From NCBI GenBank assembly GCA_033762255.1, contig JANRLT010000063.1, positions 1 through 64,000 on the forward strand: a DNA stretch of 64,000 nt, in the 5' to 3' direction. Below, in pieces: positions 18,288 through 27,898 of the stretch. The position numbers and the translations under genes are program-made. The notes below the pieces were generated by a model that saw only the letters and a list, made by a program, of their open reading frames with translations, was not told the DNA's origin and searched no databases. This stretch comes from Pirellulales bacterium. GTDB lineage: Bacteria > Planctomycetota > Planctomycetia > Pirellulales > JALHPA01. Every line of letters begins with the position of its first letter. Within the stretch, counting starts at the first letter, position 1.

Positions 18288-18863
18288 ATGCGGCTTATCA
18301 TGGGTGAATTGCGCGTTGTTGAACCGGTCTTGCCGCTGGTGTGTGCTTTTAGCAGCGATCCCAACGCATTGGCCTATGCGAAGGAACGGTCGTGCGAATA
18401 CTGGGGACCGATCGCCCTGGCCAGTCCGGAATTTGAATTTACGGAAACGACCTATTACGCGGCCAGCATGGGTGAGAGAATTCGCAAGTGCTTTTGGGTG
18501 TTCGAAAAGTTGGCCGATCCAGGGCAACTGGCCGATTGGAAGCTGTTGACCAATGGCTGGGAAAATTCACTCGCCACATCGCAGCACTGGATAAGCTGTA
18601 ATAATTCTTTTTCACGGCCGATCAACATTGACCCTGGTTACATCACCCCGGCCAAGTTGGTGCTGGCCTCCACCAAGGATCACGCTCATCGGATCTATTT
18701 GTCACAAGGGATCTATGCCGAGATCACGCTGATGTATCGGCACGGGGGATGGCAGCATCATGAATGGACATTTCCCGACTACCGCCGGGGGGATTATCAA
18801 GAATTCTTTGCCGCGGCCCGGCGACATTTGAAGGAGCTATTGGCGGGGCGGGAACGCCAATAA
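18288..18863 (+). CDS. DUF4416 family protein
   Basis: This 191-aa protein matches the DUF4416 pattern: an N-terminal PVLPLVCAFSSDP segment, Y-G-P near residue 39, F-x-E-T-x-Y-Y (FTETTYYAASMG) near 52, RPINIDPGYITPAKLVLAS near 107-125, HRIYLSQGIYAEITLMY near 132-148, and WTFPDYR near 160. The family occurs mostly in anaerobes and planctomycetes and has no known function; it is sometimes mislabelled GTP-binding although no P-loop is present here. It is divergently placed from the SNF2 pair. The start at 18288 or the ATG at 18300 is possible. Confidence 0.85.
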   Translation: MRLIMGELRVVEPVLPLVCAFSSDPNALAYAKERSCEYWGPIALASPEFEFTETTYYAASMGERIRKCFWVFEKLADPGQLADWKLLTNGWENSLATSQHWISCNNSFSRPINIDPGYITPAKLVLASTKDHAHRIYLSQGIYAEITLMYRHGGWQHHEWTFPDYRRGDYQEFFAAARRHLKELLAGRERQ

Positions 18864-18968
18864 TTTGGCTTAAATTCGAGTGGGGCGGGATTCGCGACAG
18901 TGGCGGACAAATATGGTAAAATGGCGGAAATTGGCGTGTGATTTGCTTTTTACTGTGGGATATTTTCG

Positions 18969-20198
18969 ATGGTCATCATTCGCTCGGCGATTTTTTTGGC
19001 GGTTATTTATGCGTGTGGCGCGGTCATTGGCTGGCAGCTAGCGCGGCAGGATTCCAGCCAACAGGGTAATTTTGCGCAGCAGTTAGGAGTGGCGGAGCTC
19101 CCCTCTGACCCAGTCGCATCCACCGAGGCCCGTGGGGATCAGGCCACTCCCCCCTCCCCTGCCCCGGAGAATGATTTTCCCCGCTGGGAAGTAACAGAAG
19201 GAGTCGAGCATCATTTTGGCACGATGACCATTTCCGGCGAGGGGGCGCACCAGTTTAAGATTCGCAATGTGGGGCAGCGGCCCTTAACGCTTAAGCTGCT
19301 GAATACTTCGTGCAAATGCACGCTGGCACAGATTTCAAATGCGGAAATTCCGGTGGGAGAATCAACCCCGGTGGAGTTAAAATGGACCGCGGAGGGGCGG
19401 CCCGGGCCATTTACGCAGACAGCCGTCATCGAAACTAACGACCCGGTCCGGCCACTTTTGCGATTAACGATTAAGGGGCGTCTGGCCCCTTCCAGTCTGA
19501 TCGATCCGACGGAACTGCTATTTACCGAAATTTCCAGCGGCACTCCGGCCACCGCGGAATTCTCGCTCAGGCATTTTATCTTGCGGGAACTTCCTCAACC
19601 GAACTGGAAATGGCAGGATGCCAGCACGGCGGAGTATTTTCAGGTTGAATTTCGCCCGTTGACCCCCGAGGAATTGGCTGAAAATGGGGTTGCGGCCTTG
19701 ACCGGTTGGCGGGGCATCGTAACGGTGCGTCCGGGGTTGCCCCTGGGGAATTTTCGCCAAGCCTTGCTGCTGAATTGGCCAGGCGGGGAAATAGCGGAAA
19801 CGTTGATTCCCGTGCAGGGAACGATCACCGGGGCGGTCAGTCTGGTGGGGGGGCCAAACTGGAACAGCGATCTGCAGATTTACGAATTTCCAGAAATTGT
19901 GACACGGGAAGCCCGCTCCCAAGGTTTGTATCTCTTATTAAAAGGTGACCAGCGGCAGGTCTTGCAACCACGACTGATAAAGGCCCAACCGTCATTCCTA
20001 AGAGTGGAATTTGGCGATCCCGAGTTCCTAACCGCCACGGAACAGACCAAAGTTCCCGTAACAGTGGTCGTCCCCGCGGATAGCCCGGCTGGCTCTCATA
20101 CGGGCGAAGGGAAGAGCCGCGCGGGACGGGTGATGATCGAGACCGGCATCCCCAATTATCCCCAAGTTCGCATCTTCGCCAAATTTGTAAAGGAATAA
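18969..20198 (+). CDS. DUF1573 domain-containing envelope protein
   Basis: An N-terminal hydrophobic helix (residues about 5-23) anchors or exports this 409-aa protein. Residues 80-180 form a DUF1573 immunoglobulin-like domain: HHFGTMTISGEGAHQFKIRN, then LKLLNTSCKCTLAQIS with the paired cysteines CKC, and TNDP. The rest looks like a second beta domain without recognised motifs. DUF1573 proteins are common in planctomycetes and Bacteroidetes envelopes. The gene is 138 bp from the cytochrome gene that follows in the same direction; the two may share a redox or envelope function. The ATG at 18969 is the first in frame. Confidence 0.85.
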   Translation: MVIIRSAIFLAVIYACGAVIGWQLARQDSSQQGNFAQQLGVAELPSDPVASTEARGDQATPPSPAPENDFPRWEVTEGVEHHFGTMTISGEGAHQFKIRNVGQRPLTLKLLNTSCKCTLAQISNAEIPVGESTPVELKWTAEGRPGPFTQTAVIETNDPVRPLLRLTIKGRLAPSSLIDPTELLFTEISSGTPATAEFSLRHFILRELPQPNWKWQDASTAEYFQVEFRPLTPEELAENGVAALTGWRGIVTVRPGLPLGNFRQALLLNWPGGEIAETLIPVQGTITGAVSLVGGPNWNSDLQIYEFPEIVTREARSQGLYLLLKGDQRQVLQPRLIKAQPSFLRVEFGDPEFLTATEQTKVPVTVVVPADSPAGSHTGEGKSRAGRVMIETGIPNYPQVRIFAKFVKE

Positions 20199-20336
20199 TT
20201 CGCCTGCTAGCACGCATCCCGCGCTGAATTGGCGGGGGAGAGTTGAGTCTTGCTTGATTGTGTGGCTTTTGTGTAGCATCTTGCTCGTTTTGCGGCATTG
20301 CCGTTGGACAGTTTGTCACCCCCGAGGTTGGGACTT

Positions 20337-21971
20337 ATGCTTCGATTTTCGGCACAGCGGATTTGGCCGGTTGTTATCGGCGGGTTGTTTATAGCGGCGT
20401 TGATTCTCATACTGGTCCGGGAGCGTCCCGCCGACCGGCCGGATCATTTACCCTGGCGGCCCGAGCGCGTTTCTTCCGACCAGCGACCTGACAACCAGCG
20501 CGTGTTGGCCGGCCCCGCGGGAGCCGTACGCAACGCTGATGGCACCTTTGGCAAGGATCGGATCGACCCGGTCAAACTGAACGGACCGATTTTTGAGGGG
20601 TGGGATGCCCCCGCCCCCCCGCGGGCGGTGATTTTGCTGTCGGGCGCGCAAAACGGCTATATTGAGCCTTGCGGCTGCGCTGGACTGGAAAATCAAAAAG
20701 GGGGGATGAGCCGCCGTCACGAATTGATTATCAGCCTGGTACAAAAGAAATGGCCGCTCGTGGCGATCGATGCCGGCGGATTGGTTAAGGAACAAAGTTT
20801 TGGCAAGCAGGCCGTGCTAAAGTACACCGCCGCCGTGGCTTCCTTAAAGGCGATGAAATACTCGGTGATCGGCTTTGGAGCGCCTGAACTGCGCTTGCCC
20901 GTGGACGAGGTTATTTCTGTCACCGCCCAGGATGGCGCGGAGCCTAGCCCCTTTGTGTCCGCCAATGTCGCGCTATTGACTTTTGCCGATCAATTGACCG
21001 ATCCCGCCCGTGTCGTGACGGTCAACGGGCTAAAAATTGGCGTAACTTCCGTCATTACCAAACAGGAATTTCAGCAGCTCAATAATCAAAATTTGGAATT
21101 CAAACCCCCCGCGACCGCCCTGGCCGAAATTGTTCCGACCCTGGTCAAGGCAAATTGCCAACGCCTGATCCTGTTATGCCATGGCGAGGAAAAAGACGCG
21201 GTGGAACTCGCTCAAAAATTTCCCCAATTTACCGACATTGTCATCACGCAAGGCTCGGACGAACCGGCCGCACAGCCCAAAACCATCCCCGGCACCAAAA
21301 CCCTCTTGTTAGAAACGGGCCATAAGGGAATGTTTGTCGTGGCCCTGGGCCTATATGACAATCCCCAACAACCGGTTCGCTATCAGCGCGTCCCCTTGGA
21401 TGCCCGGTTTGGCGATTCCCCGGCGATCACCCAAATATTTACCACCTATCAAGAACAACTACGCGATCTGGGCCTCAAGGGCCTGGGGCTGGAAAAATCC
21501 CCGCCGCATCCCAGCGGGCGGGCGTTTATCGGGTCGGAGGCGTGCGGCGATTGCCATACCAAGGCCTACAAGATATGGAAGGATTCCGGCCACGCCGGGG
21601 GAACGGACACGCTGGTGGAGCTGACTCCCCCTCGAATTCATGATCCCGAATGCCTGAGCTGCCATGTGACGGGCTGGGATCCCCAACGTTATTTTCCCTA
21701 CACCAGTGGATATCTGGGTCAAAAGGAAACTCCCTTACTCGAAGCCAATGGTTGCGAAAACTGCCACGGCCCGGGAAAAAAACACGCGCAAGCGGAGTTG
21801 GGCGAGACTCAACTGACAGAGCAGCAGATTGGCGAATTGCGAAATAGCATGAAAGTCACATTGGCCGATATGAAAAAGACGGGGTGCGCCCAGTGCCATG
21901 ATATTGATAACAGTCCCGCGTTCAACTTTGAGACCTATTGGCCCGAGGTGGAGCATTACGGGAAAGATTAA
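20337..21971 (+). CDS. Metallophosphatase-like protein fused to a four-haem cytochrome c domain
   Basis: From the ATG at 20337 (544 aa) there is an N-terminal membrane anchor (about 8-25). A calcineurin/5'-nucleotidase-like domain follows with ILLSGAQNGYIEPCGCAG near 105, VAIDAGG near 140 and VIGFGAPELRL near 170. The C-terminal part has four CXXCH haem-binding motifs at about residues 403, 439, 473 and 517 (CGDCH, CLSCH, CENCH, CAQCH), like cytochrome c554-type domains. The combination is a known planctomycete architecture. It is probably anchored in the cytoplasmic membrane and faces the periplasm; electron transfer is likely, and the substrate of the first domain is unknown. The frame's upstream TTG (20298) is rejected because the anchor begins at 20337. 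Confidence 0.85.
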   Translation: MLRFSAQRIWPVVIGGLFIAALILILVRERPADRPDHLPWRPERVSSDQRPDNQRVLAGPAGAVRNADGTFGKDRIDPVKLNGPIFEGWDAPAPPRAVILLSGAQNGYIEPCGCAGLENQKGGMSRRHELIISLVQKKWPLVAIDAGGLVKEQSFGKQAVLKYTAAVASLKAMKYSVIGFGAPELRLPVDEVISVTAQDGAEPSPFVSANVALLTFADQLTDPARVVTVNGLKIGVTSVITKQEFQQLNNQNLEFKPPATALAEIVPTLVKANCQRLILLCHGEEKDAVELAQKFPQFTDIVITQGSDEPAAQPKTIPGTKTLLLETGHKGMFVVALGLYDNPQQPVRYQRVPLDARFGDSPAITQIFTTYQEQLRDLGLKGLGLEKSPPHPSGRAFIGSEACGDCHTKAYKIWKDSGHAGGTDTLVELTPPRIHDPECLSCHVTGWDPQRYFPYTSGYLGQKETPLLEANGCENCHGPGKKHAQAELGETQLTEQQIGELRNSMKVTLADMKKTGCAQCHDIDNSPAFNFETYWPEVEHYGKD

Positions 21972-22018
21972 CCCTCGAGGTTAATAATCCTATCAACCAG
22001 CCAATCGCCAAAAAACAA

Positions 22019-22079
22019 CAGCCCGTGGTATTCGCCAGATAGCCTTATAGTTCAGGCTAAGGGCAAAAACCACGGGCTG
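22019..22079. terminator. Possible bidirectional terminator
   Basis: CAGCCCGTGGT (22019-22029) and ACCACGGGCTG (22069-22079) are a perfect 11-bp inverted repeat. They enclose a smaller inverted pair (TAGCCT/AGGCTA). The element sits between two convergent genes and is flanked by A-rich sequence on the left. Confidence 0.55.
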
Positions 22080-22148
22080 CGTTATGAATCCAAACTTAAT
22101 TTGGATCAGTGGTCAGTAATAATTTTCAATCCTGGGCAAAAGGGTAAA

Positions 22149-23123
22149 CTAGGCGGCTTTGCGTCGGGCAAAAGCCACGCCCCCGGCAACCGCCAATAAA
22201 CCCAGCATAATGGCCGAAGGTTCTGGCACTGGCAGGGGAGCCACGGCAAAACCGCCGGTAAAGTCATAAGGGGTGGCGGCGGGACCGACGATTGCGCCGT
22301 TGGTCGTGGCACCCGTGGCCAAATCCACATCATATAGTAAATAAGCGCCTCCGGCCGTGGCGGTTCGTTGAAAGACGGCAAAACCGCTGTCGCCTACCAA
22401 CGAGGTGTCTGTGTTACCGGGGATGGTGTAAATATCAAAGCCGATACCACTGAGGGCGTCAATGGTCACGCCAAAAGGCCCGACGCTAGTCACCGTGCCC
22501 GCGTTTGGCGGATTTTGAATGAGCAATTCGTCATTACGCGAGTCCATGTCAAACAAGGTGGTAGCTCCCCCAATGGTGGGATTGTTGTTGATGTAGGCGG
22601 CTCCGTCCACAAACGGGGACGCACCACTGCCAAATAGCAACTGGCCATCCACCCCGGCAATGCCGCCGGTCGCGGAATGCAGCCGCAAATTGGATCCGCC
22701 GCTGGCCACTAACCGAATGCGCATGCTGCCGTCCGACATTTGCAGCGTCGTGGGGTTAAAGTCAAAGCCGAACTTTTGATTGCCTAATAAATCGTAACCA
22801 ACCCCGGTCGAGGTAAAGCCCGCTCCGACGGGCGTCGCCACCGCGGTGTTTAGGTCGATGGTATACAATTGCGAGGTATTAGGCCCGATATCAATCGCAT
22901 ACAGCGAGAGTGAACCAGGGCGAAAGTCGATGGCTTCGGGGATGGAATTCAGCGCGATCCCGCTGATCACGCCCACGTCGTTCACCACCGACGGCGTATT
23001 AACATCAAACCAAAACAGTTTGCCCGTGGAGTCCACGCCATAGGCCTGTTGGGCCGAGGCAGTCGCAGTCCAGCAAACCAAAGCGCAGAGTGTCAAACCG
23101 ACCCAGGCAAGTTGTCGCAACAT
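22149..23123 (-). CDS. DUF4394 domain-containing PEP-CTERM protein
   Basis: A signal peptide (to about residue 24, ASA) is followed by a beta-propeller-like DUF4394 domain. It begins AYGVDSTGKLFWFDVNT and has repeated blocks such as AIDFRPGSLSLYAID and QLYTIDLNTAVATPVG. The C-terminus is a PEP-CTERM sorting tag: PVPEPSAIMLGLLAVAGG followed by ARRKAA. Such proteins are exported and processed by an exosortase, and many reach the cell surface or matrix. No exosortase is in the window. At 324 aa the protein appears complete. It converges on the cytochrome gene across the inverted repeat at 22019-22079. Confidence 0.9.
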   Translation of the reverse strand: MLRQLAWVGLTLCALVCWTATASAQQAYGVDSTGKLFWFDVNTPSVVNDVGVISGIALNSIPEAIDFRPGSLSLYAIDIGPNTSQLYTIDLNTAVATPVGAGFTSTGVGYDLLGNQKFGFDFNPTTLQMSDGSMRIRLVASGGSNLRLHSATGGIAGVDGQLLFGSGASPFVDGAAYINNNPTIGGATTLFDMDSRNDELLIQNPPNAGTVTSVGPFGVTIDALSGIGFDIYTIPGNTDTSLVGDSGFAVFQRTATAGGAYLLYDVDLATGATTNGAIVGPAATPYDFTGGFAVAPLPVPEPSAIMLGLLAVAGGVAFARRKAA

Positions 23124-23372
23124 GTTGTCACCTTACTCAATTGAAGTAAAAAAGCAGAAACTTAGAAACGCAAAACCAACAGCTTCTAGAAACTATGCCG
23201 AACCAAACCAATTCTTGAAATTCAGTAGCTGCTCAAAAATACAGACGTCGAATCCAAATAATTAAACACTAACGGCGCTGATAAATGCCTGTTTCCAGGG
23301 TGCCAAGTTAAACAGAATCTAAAACCTGGCTAGCTGCCTGTCAATGATTTCGTCGATTAAATATTTGTAAGT

Positions 23373-24473
23373 CTAGACCGCTTTCTTGGCCTGATAGGCT
23401 TTTAGCGTCTTTTGCAGTTCTTTTTTTAGCTCTTTCTCGTCCGCGGGGACTTTTTCCACAGCCTGGGACTGAAATTCGATGGCTTTGTCCACATTACCCT
23501 TTTCATAATGAGCGCGGGCGAGGGTGTCCAAAATTTCCGGGGCCTCCCCCTTGGCCACGGTATTGGCACGCTCCGCCACTTTCAGGGATAGGTCCAAATC
23601 CCGTTCGGACAAGTCCTCGGTATCGAGAATCGCCCAAGAGATTTCGTTAAGGGTTTCGGCGTCATCCTTGTATTCCTCTAGCAATTTGTCCCCCATTTTG
23701 TAGGCTTCCGTGGTCGCATCCATCTCGATGAGGGTCAAAAATTTGAGCGCATTGGCTTCTTTGGCGGCATCGGGTTCCAGCTTAACTAGTTCATCGATCG
23801 CGGCCAGGGCCTCGTCCGGTTTTTGACCTTCGATCGCGGCGTCTAATTTATCCTGGATTTCTAGCAATTTGCGATTCTGGATCGCCGCCGCCAGGTATTC
23901 ACTTTTGGCTTTTTCTATATCCCACTTTTTTTCTACAATTTGCGGGAGTATCGGGGCGAGTTCATCGGGATGGCCAATCCAGGCGATTTTTTGGTTTTGG
24001 ACGACAAACACCACGGGGATGGAATCTTGTTCGGCCGCGTCCAGCCAATTGAGCGTCATGGCCCCTTCCTCTCCTTCCTCCATGTCATCTAACGCCATGG
24101 AATAAGTCAGCTTTTTACCCAGTTTTTTTACAAAATCCGCCGCATCTCCTGATTCATCCTCCGAAATGCAAATACCCAAAAACACCACTCCCTGGTCGGT
24201 GAATTTTTGCTGCAATTTGCTCAACTCGGGGATCGTTTTTTTACACGGTTCGCACCAAGTCGCCCAAAAGTCCAGAACGTAAATTTTATCGGGGGCAAAT
24301 TCCGTTACTTTCTCGCCGTTAATCCATTCCGCGACGGCGATTTTTGGAGCGGGTGCACCCGGAAGGAGGTGAGGCTCTGGTTCGGCGGCGCTGCCTTGCG
24401 GCAAACCGTAACCCATGCCCACTACTGCCATCACACCCCAGATGATCCCCATGAGATAGCGAAACATGTGCAT
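23373..24473 (-). CDS. TlpA-like thioredoxin-fold protein with helical repeat tail
   Basis: An N-terminal signal peptide (about 1-29) is followed by a thioredoxin/TlpA domain with VLDFWATWCEPCKKTIPEL; the active-site pair is Cys74/Cys77. The usual cis-Pro segment reads SIPVVFVV. The last 170 residues are helical and TPR-like (LAAIDELVKLEPDA, LDTLARAHYEKGNVDKAIEF). The protein is probably periplasmic and acts as a disulphide reductase or isomerase with a protein-binding tail. This two-part build is frequent in planctomycetes. The ATG at 24473 has weak competition from the Met at position 3. Confidence 0.9.
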   Translation of the reverse strand: MHMFRYLMGIIWGVMAVVGMGYGLPQGSAAEPEPHLLPGAPAPKIAVAEWINGEKVTEFAPDKIYVLDFWATWCEPCKKTIPELSKLQQKFTDQGVVFLGICISEDESGDAADFVKKLGKKLTYSMALDDMEEGEEGAMTLNWLDAAEQDSIPVVFVVQNQKIAWIGHPDELAPILPQIVEKKWDIEKAKSEYLAAAIQNRKLLEIQDKLDAAIEGQKPDEALAAIDELVKLEPDAAKEANALKFLTLIEMDATTEAYKMGDKLLEEYKDDAETLNEISWAILDTEDLSERDLDLSLKVAERANTVAKGEAPEILDTLARAHYEKGNVDKAIEFQSQAVEKVPADEKELKKELQKTLKAYQAKKAV

Positions 24474-24904
24474 CCTTCCTAAAAAAGCGGGAAAAATCGC
24501 GGTTGGAATTCTAGCTGCGTGTCGTGGGTAGGGATAATTGTAACGCTGTCTCAGATAGAATTCACTACCGCTGAAAAAACACGAAACGCAAAGGGATTGC
24601 GATTTTTAGAGTCAAAAATCAAAACCGGGTGAATTTTTACAGAATTCTGTAGCAATTGACCGGGGTCTTGCTGTATGATCACCAAAAGGGAATTGTTGGC
24701 TATTCTGTCGGCATTTTGCCCAAAATTGTCGGGACTTTGGACGTTTATTCAGGTCCCATTGATTGGTAAACCATCTGTTTACCGATGGATTCGTAGGGGA
24801 ATCACACGGTTGGCATTTAGATGTTTTGCGGGATGAGTAAGTCGGCTCCGCGACTGGTAACTCATCGTATTGCCCAGACATCAATTTTCCGGGGGAACAT
24901 ATTT
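24474..24904. other. Intergenic stretch between divergent genes
   Basis: About 430 bp separate the TlpA-like gene and the DUF1559 gene, so promoters for both should lie here. No repeat, RNA or extra gene was recognised; the frames at 24612-24884 (minus) and 24821-24904 (plus) are taken as chance. Confidence 0.4.
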
Positions 24905-25897
24905 ATGCGCTCGACTCGTCATGCCTTTACCTTGGTCGAATTGCTGGTGGTGATTGCCATCATCGGGATTCTGGTTGCTTTGCTGTTGCCTGCCATTCAG
25001 CAGGCGCGGGAAGCCGCCCGTCGCACCGAATGCATCAACAACTTAAAGCAATTGGGATTAGGTTTTCAAAACCACCTGTCCGTGAATAAGTTTTACCCCA
25101 CGGGGGGCTGGGGTTGGTTGTGGACTGGTGATCCGGATCGTGGCTACAACACGCGTCAACCAGGCGGTTGGGCGTACAACGTGTTGGAGTTTTGCGAGGA
25201 AAAAACCATTCGCAACCTGGGCAAAGGTTTAGCCGCCAACCAAAAGCGGGCCGCCGCGACAAAGGCCATTCAATCCCCTTTTACAATGTTGTTATGTCCA
25301 ACGCGCCGCACCAAAGTGCTCTTTGCGTTTAAGCTTGGGACATTGTGCCGGAATTGCGACAATGCCAATCCTCCACTGGTGGCTCGTTCCGATTATGCCG
25401 CGAACGCCGGGACGCGGTTTGCAAATAACGAAATCGGCGAAGGCCCCGGTTCGCTTACCGACGGCGATGCGACATTTTTTAATACTGGCGGTTGGGCTGA
25501 TTACATCAAACGCTGCGATGGCGTTTCTTATGTTCGTTCCAAAGTTACCGTCAAAAATGTCACCGATGGAACTTCCAAGACGATCGCCTTGGGCGAAAAG
25601 TTTTTGGATGTCAGTAAATACGAATCGGGCGATGATCCCGCCGACAACGAGCACTGCTACGTCGGTTTTGACAACGATATGTTCCGCACGGTCTTTAATC
25701 GCAGCGACAATGACCCGCGCGTGGATTCAACCAATAACATCGATACCCGCAATCGATTTGGTGGTCCGCATACGTCCACTTGGAATGCCATGATGACCGA
25801 TGGGTCGGTGCAAACCATCAGCTTTGACGCCAATTTTGAAATTATTCAACGTTTGGCCTCGCGCAATGATGGCAAAACGGTCGCCGTGCCCAAGTAG
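24905..25897 (+). CDS. DUF1559 prepilin-like protein
   Basis: From the ATG at 24905 the product is 330 aa. It starts [20 protein letters not shown], a class III/type IV prepilin N-terminal cleavage and methylation signal, followed by a hydrophobic helix and [16 protein letters not shown]. The remainder is the DUF1559 (SBP_bac_10-like) domain, with the family's closing segment ([20 protein letters not shown]). Planctomycetes carry dozens to hundreds of these pseudopilin-like proteins; their function is unknown. The frame opens at 24821, but the prepilin signal fixes the start at 24905. A strong terminator follows at 25947. Confidence 0.95.
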   Translation: MRSTRHAFTLVELLVVIAIIGILVALLLPAIQQAREAARRTECINNLKQLGLGFQNHLSVNKFYPTGGWGWLWTGDPDRGYNTRQPGGWAYNVLEFCEEKTIRNLGKGLAANQKRAAATKAIQSPFTMLLCPTRRTKVLFAFKLGTLCRNCDNANPPLVARSDYAANAGTRFANNEIGEGPGSLTDGDATFFNTGGWADYIKRCDGVSYVRSKVTVKNVTDGTSKTIALGEKFLDVSKYESGDDPADNEHCYVGFDNDMFRTVFNRSDNDPRVDSTNNIDTRNRFGGPHTSTWNAMMTDGSVQTISFDANFEIIQRLASRNDGKTVAVPK

Positions 25898-25946
25898 CCC
25901 CCCTCAGCCTTCGTTTGCCAGCTTCTAAGCTCTATTGCCGTAACTC

Positions 25947-25980
25947 CACACCCAGCGCATGCCGCTGGGTGTTTTTGTTT
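25947..25980 (+). terminator. Rho-independent terminator of the DUF1559 gene
   Basis: ACACCCAGCG (25948-25957) pairs perfectly with CGCTGGGTGT (25963-25972) around a 5-base loop. The stem is followed by TTTTGTTTG, giving a canonical stem and T-run about 50 bp after the stop codon. Confidence 0.88.
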
Positions 25981-26068
25981 GCTAAAATAGGCGTAAAAAG
26001 TAACAGGACCGGAACGAGTACACATTTAGAACTTATAAACCGCCAAATCTCTGACCAACCACGCCGCC

Positions 26069-26554
26069 ATGGAAACCCACAGCATTCGCTTGCGCGGTCC
26101 GTGGCTTTTGACTCCCCTGGCCCAGCCTTGGGAGTTATCCGCCAGCCAGGGGAATGAGCGCGCCGGAGGTCTTTCCGCTCCGGTGATCCAGCGGCTGCCA
26201 GCGGATTGGCGGGATGTCCTGGGGGCAGGGTTTTTAGGCACGGTCGCTTATGAACGATCCTTCGGCCTGCCGTCAAATCTTGCTCCGGGCGATCAGGTGC
26301 GGCTGGTTTATGATTTTGCGCCTGGTCAATCCGCGGAAGTACTCCGTCTGCGCTGCTGGTTGAATGGGGATTTGCTGGCGGATGAACAGCGCGGGACGGG
26401 CTATGTTTGGCAGGTGGCTGGCAAATTGATATCGAGAAATCATTTGCGTTTGGAAGTTACTCAAACGCCTGTCCCCAAGGATGCGCAAGCAATCGAAGAA
26501 GCGCGGGGTTTGACGGGTGTGGTGCGCCTGGAAATTTGCCCCGCGGGAGCATAA
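26069..26554 (+). CDS. Hypothetical protein, possible sugar-binding jelly-roll fold
   Basis: I do not recognise this 161-aa protein by name. The order RLRGPWLLTP, LGTVAYERSFGLPSNLAPGDQVRLVYDF, VLRLRCWLNGDLLADEQRG, LISRNHLRLEVTQT recalls the N-terminal carbohydrate-binding jelly roll of glycoside hydrolase family 2. There, a short polypeptide makes an AYERTF strand and a VWLNG strand. No catalytic domain follows, and there is no signal peptide. The ATG at 26069 fits an intact fold. The stretch 26555-26626 to the next, convergent gene is short. Confidence 0.6.
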   Translation: METHSIRLRGPWLLTPLAQPWELSASQGNERAGGLSAPVIQRLPADWRDVLGAGFLGTVAYERSFGLPSNLAPGDQVRLVYDFAPGQSAEVLRLRCWLNGDLLADEQRGTGYVWQVAGKLISRNHLRLEVTQTPVPKDAQAIEEARGLTGVVRLEICPAGA

Positions 26555-26626
26555 ATTTATCCCGCTTGGCTAGCGTTATGTATAGCCCACTAGGTAGGGA
26601 TAGTCCCGCCTTTATGCATGACCGCG

Positions 26627-27595
26627 TCAGGCGGAATCCGCGCCGCCGCGCATCTCGGCGATCCGATCGCGCAAGCGGGCCGCTTCTTCAAATCGTTCAG
26701 CCGCGATGGCCTGTCGCAGTTGCTCTTGCAAACCTTCCAGCACCGCGTCCGCGTCGAGTTTGATGGGGCTGGCGGAGGGACCTTCCCGGCCTGGCGCCGG
26801 GCGACGCCCCGCGGGACGTGGCTGTCCCGGTGTAAAATCGCCAGTGGGCGTAGGAGTTTGGGACACATTCGCCGGGTCGGTTCCACCCGGGGGCGCGGAT
26901 TCTCCTGGCGGGGGCAACTCGCCGGAGGCCAGCGGAGGAGGCAGTTTTTGGTCCCGTTTGTGCCGCCATTCGGTTTGCAAGCGGATCAAATGCTGCAACT
27001 CAAAAAACTGCCCCGCTTTGTGTTGCTGTTGGTATTGCCGCAAAAATTCCTCGATGCGTTCGATGCCGCTGGCCGCCACTTGGATCGCGGCGTCAAACTG
27101 CCGCAACTCGACCAAGGGGGCGGCGACCGCCTTGGTATGCATCATGACCAGATAGGGACGCCACTGGTCAAATTGCAGTTTGTCGCTGTCCTGCCGGGCA
27201 AATTCCCGCACAAATGCCAGCAAATCCAAATTCCGCCGCGTATCCCGAGCACATAACTCAAATAGCCGCAAATGCCAAAAGCCCAGGTAACGGTGGTAAT
27301 ATTGCATTCCTTCGCGTAGCAGCAGCTCGCAGTCCGAAGTCTCTAACATGTATGGCGCGCCGTCCGGACTAGCGCTGTCATGGGCTTTTTGGCGGGACTG
27401 CAGATAAGCCAGGTAGGATTCACTACCGTGGGGTCGCAGTCCATCCGGGCGGCCGTGTAATTCCAATTGCAACAGCCCCAGGTCGTTGCGGATTTGCATT
27501 TTGTCCTGGCCATCCAGGCCGCGAATCATGCGGACCGTGAATTTTTGCGGATCAAATGGCCAATCTTCGAGTATCGGCTGCAGATCTTTGCTCAC
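26627..27595 (-). CDS. UVR-motif protein
   Basis: The 322-aa protein starts MSKDLQPILEDWPFDP. A conserved N-terminal half of about 220 residues (VRMIRGLDGQDKMQIRNDLG, ETSDCELLLREGMQYYHRYL) is followed by a Pro-rich linker and a C-terminal UVR motif. The motif reads EGLQEQLRQAIAAERFEEAA then RLRDRIAEMR. UVR motifs mediate protein contacts in UvrB, UvrC and some McsA/Clp regulators. No nuclease or helicase domain is present, so it is not UvrB or UvrC. The planctomycete family has no assigned function. It lies alone on the minus strand. Confidence 0.82.
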   Translation of the reverse strand: MSKDLQPILEDWPFDPQKFTVRMIRGLDGQDKMQIRNDLGLLQLELHGRPDGLRPHGSESYLAYLQSRQKAHDSASPDGAPYMLETSDCELLLREGMQYYHRYLGFWHLRLFELCARDTRRNLDLLAFVREFARQDSDKLQFDQWRPYLVMMHTKAVAAPLVELRQFDAAIQVAASGIERIEEFLRQYQQQHKAGQFFELQHLIRLQTEWRHKRDQKLPPPLASGELPPPGESAPPGGTDPANVSQTPTPTGDFTPGQPRPAGRRPAPGREGPSASPIKLDADAVLEGLQEQLRQAIAAERFEEAARLRDRIAEMRGGADSA

Positions 27596-27898
27596 AACTT
27601 CTGACCTTGGAAAAATACACCCGCCCTACGGCTGGATTTGGCATGCGGCCCGGCCTGGGGGAAAAGCCTTTCCATCGATAGTAAAATCTTATCGTAGTCC
27701 CCAGGGCCAAATTTGCCCACGGGTCAGCCACGGGCAAAAATTTTTGAAAAGTAATTTTGAAAAGGTCGAAAATCGCTCCACAATGAAAATTCGCCCCGAA
27801 TTTAGCGCGGGGCGGAGTTTTAATGAGATATTACAAACAGACCCGCGGAACGGGGGCATCATCCGTGATGCTGAAATCCAGGATGCCGCGGCGTCGGG
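27596..27898. other. Intergenic stretch, no gene seen
   Basis: This 300-bp gap lies between two minus-strand genes. It should hold the promoter of the UVR-motif gene and the terminator of the DUF4912 gene, but I see no clear stem with a T-run. Confidence 0.35.

Noticed and set aside
18288-18863. Labelling the DUF4416 protein as a GTP-binding protein
   Set aside because: No Walker A or other G motif can be found in the sequence; the label in some databases is not supported here.
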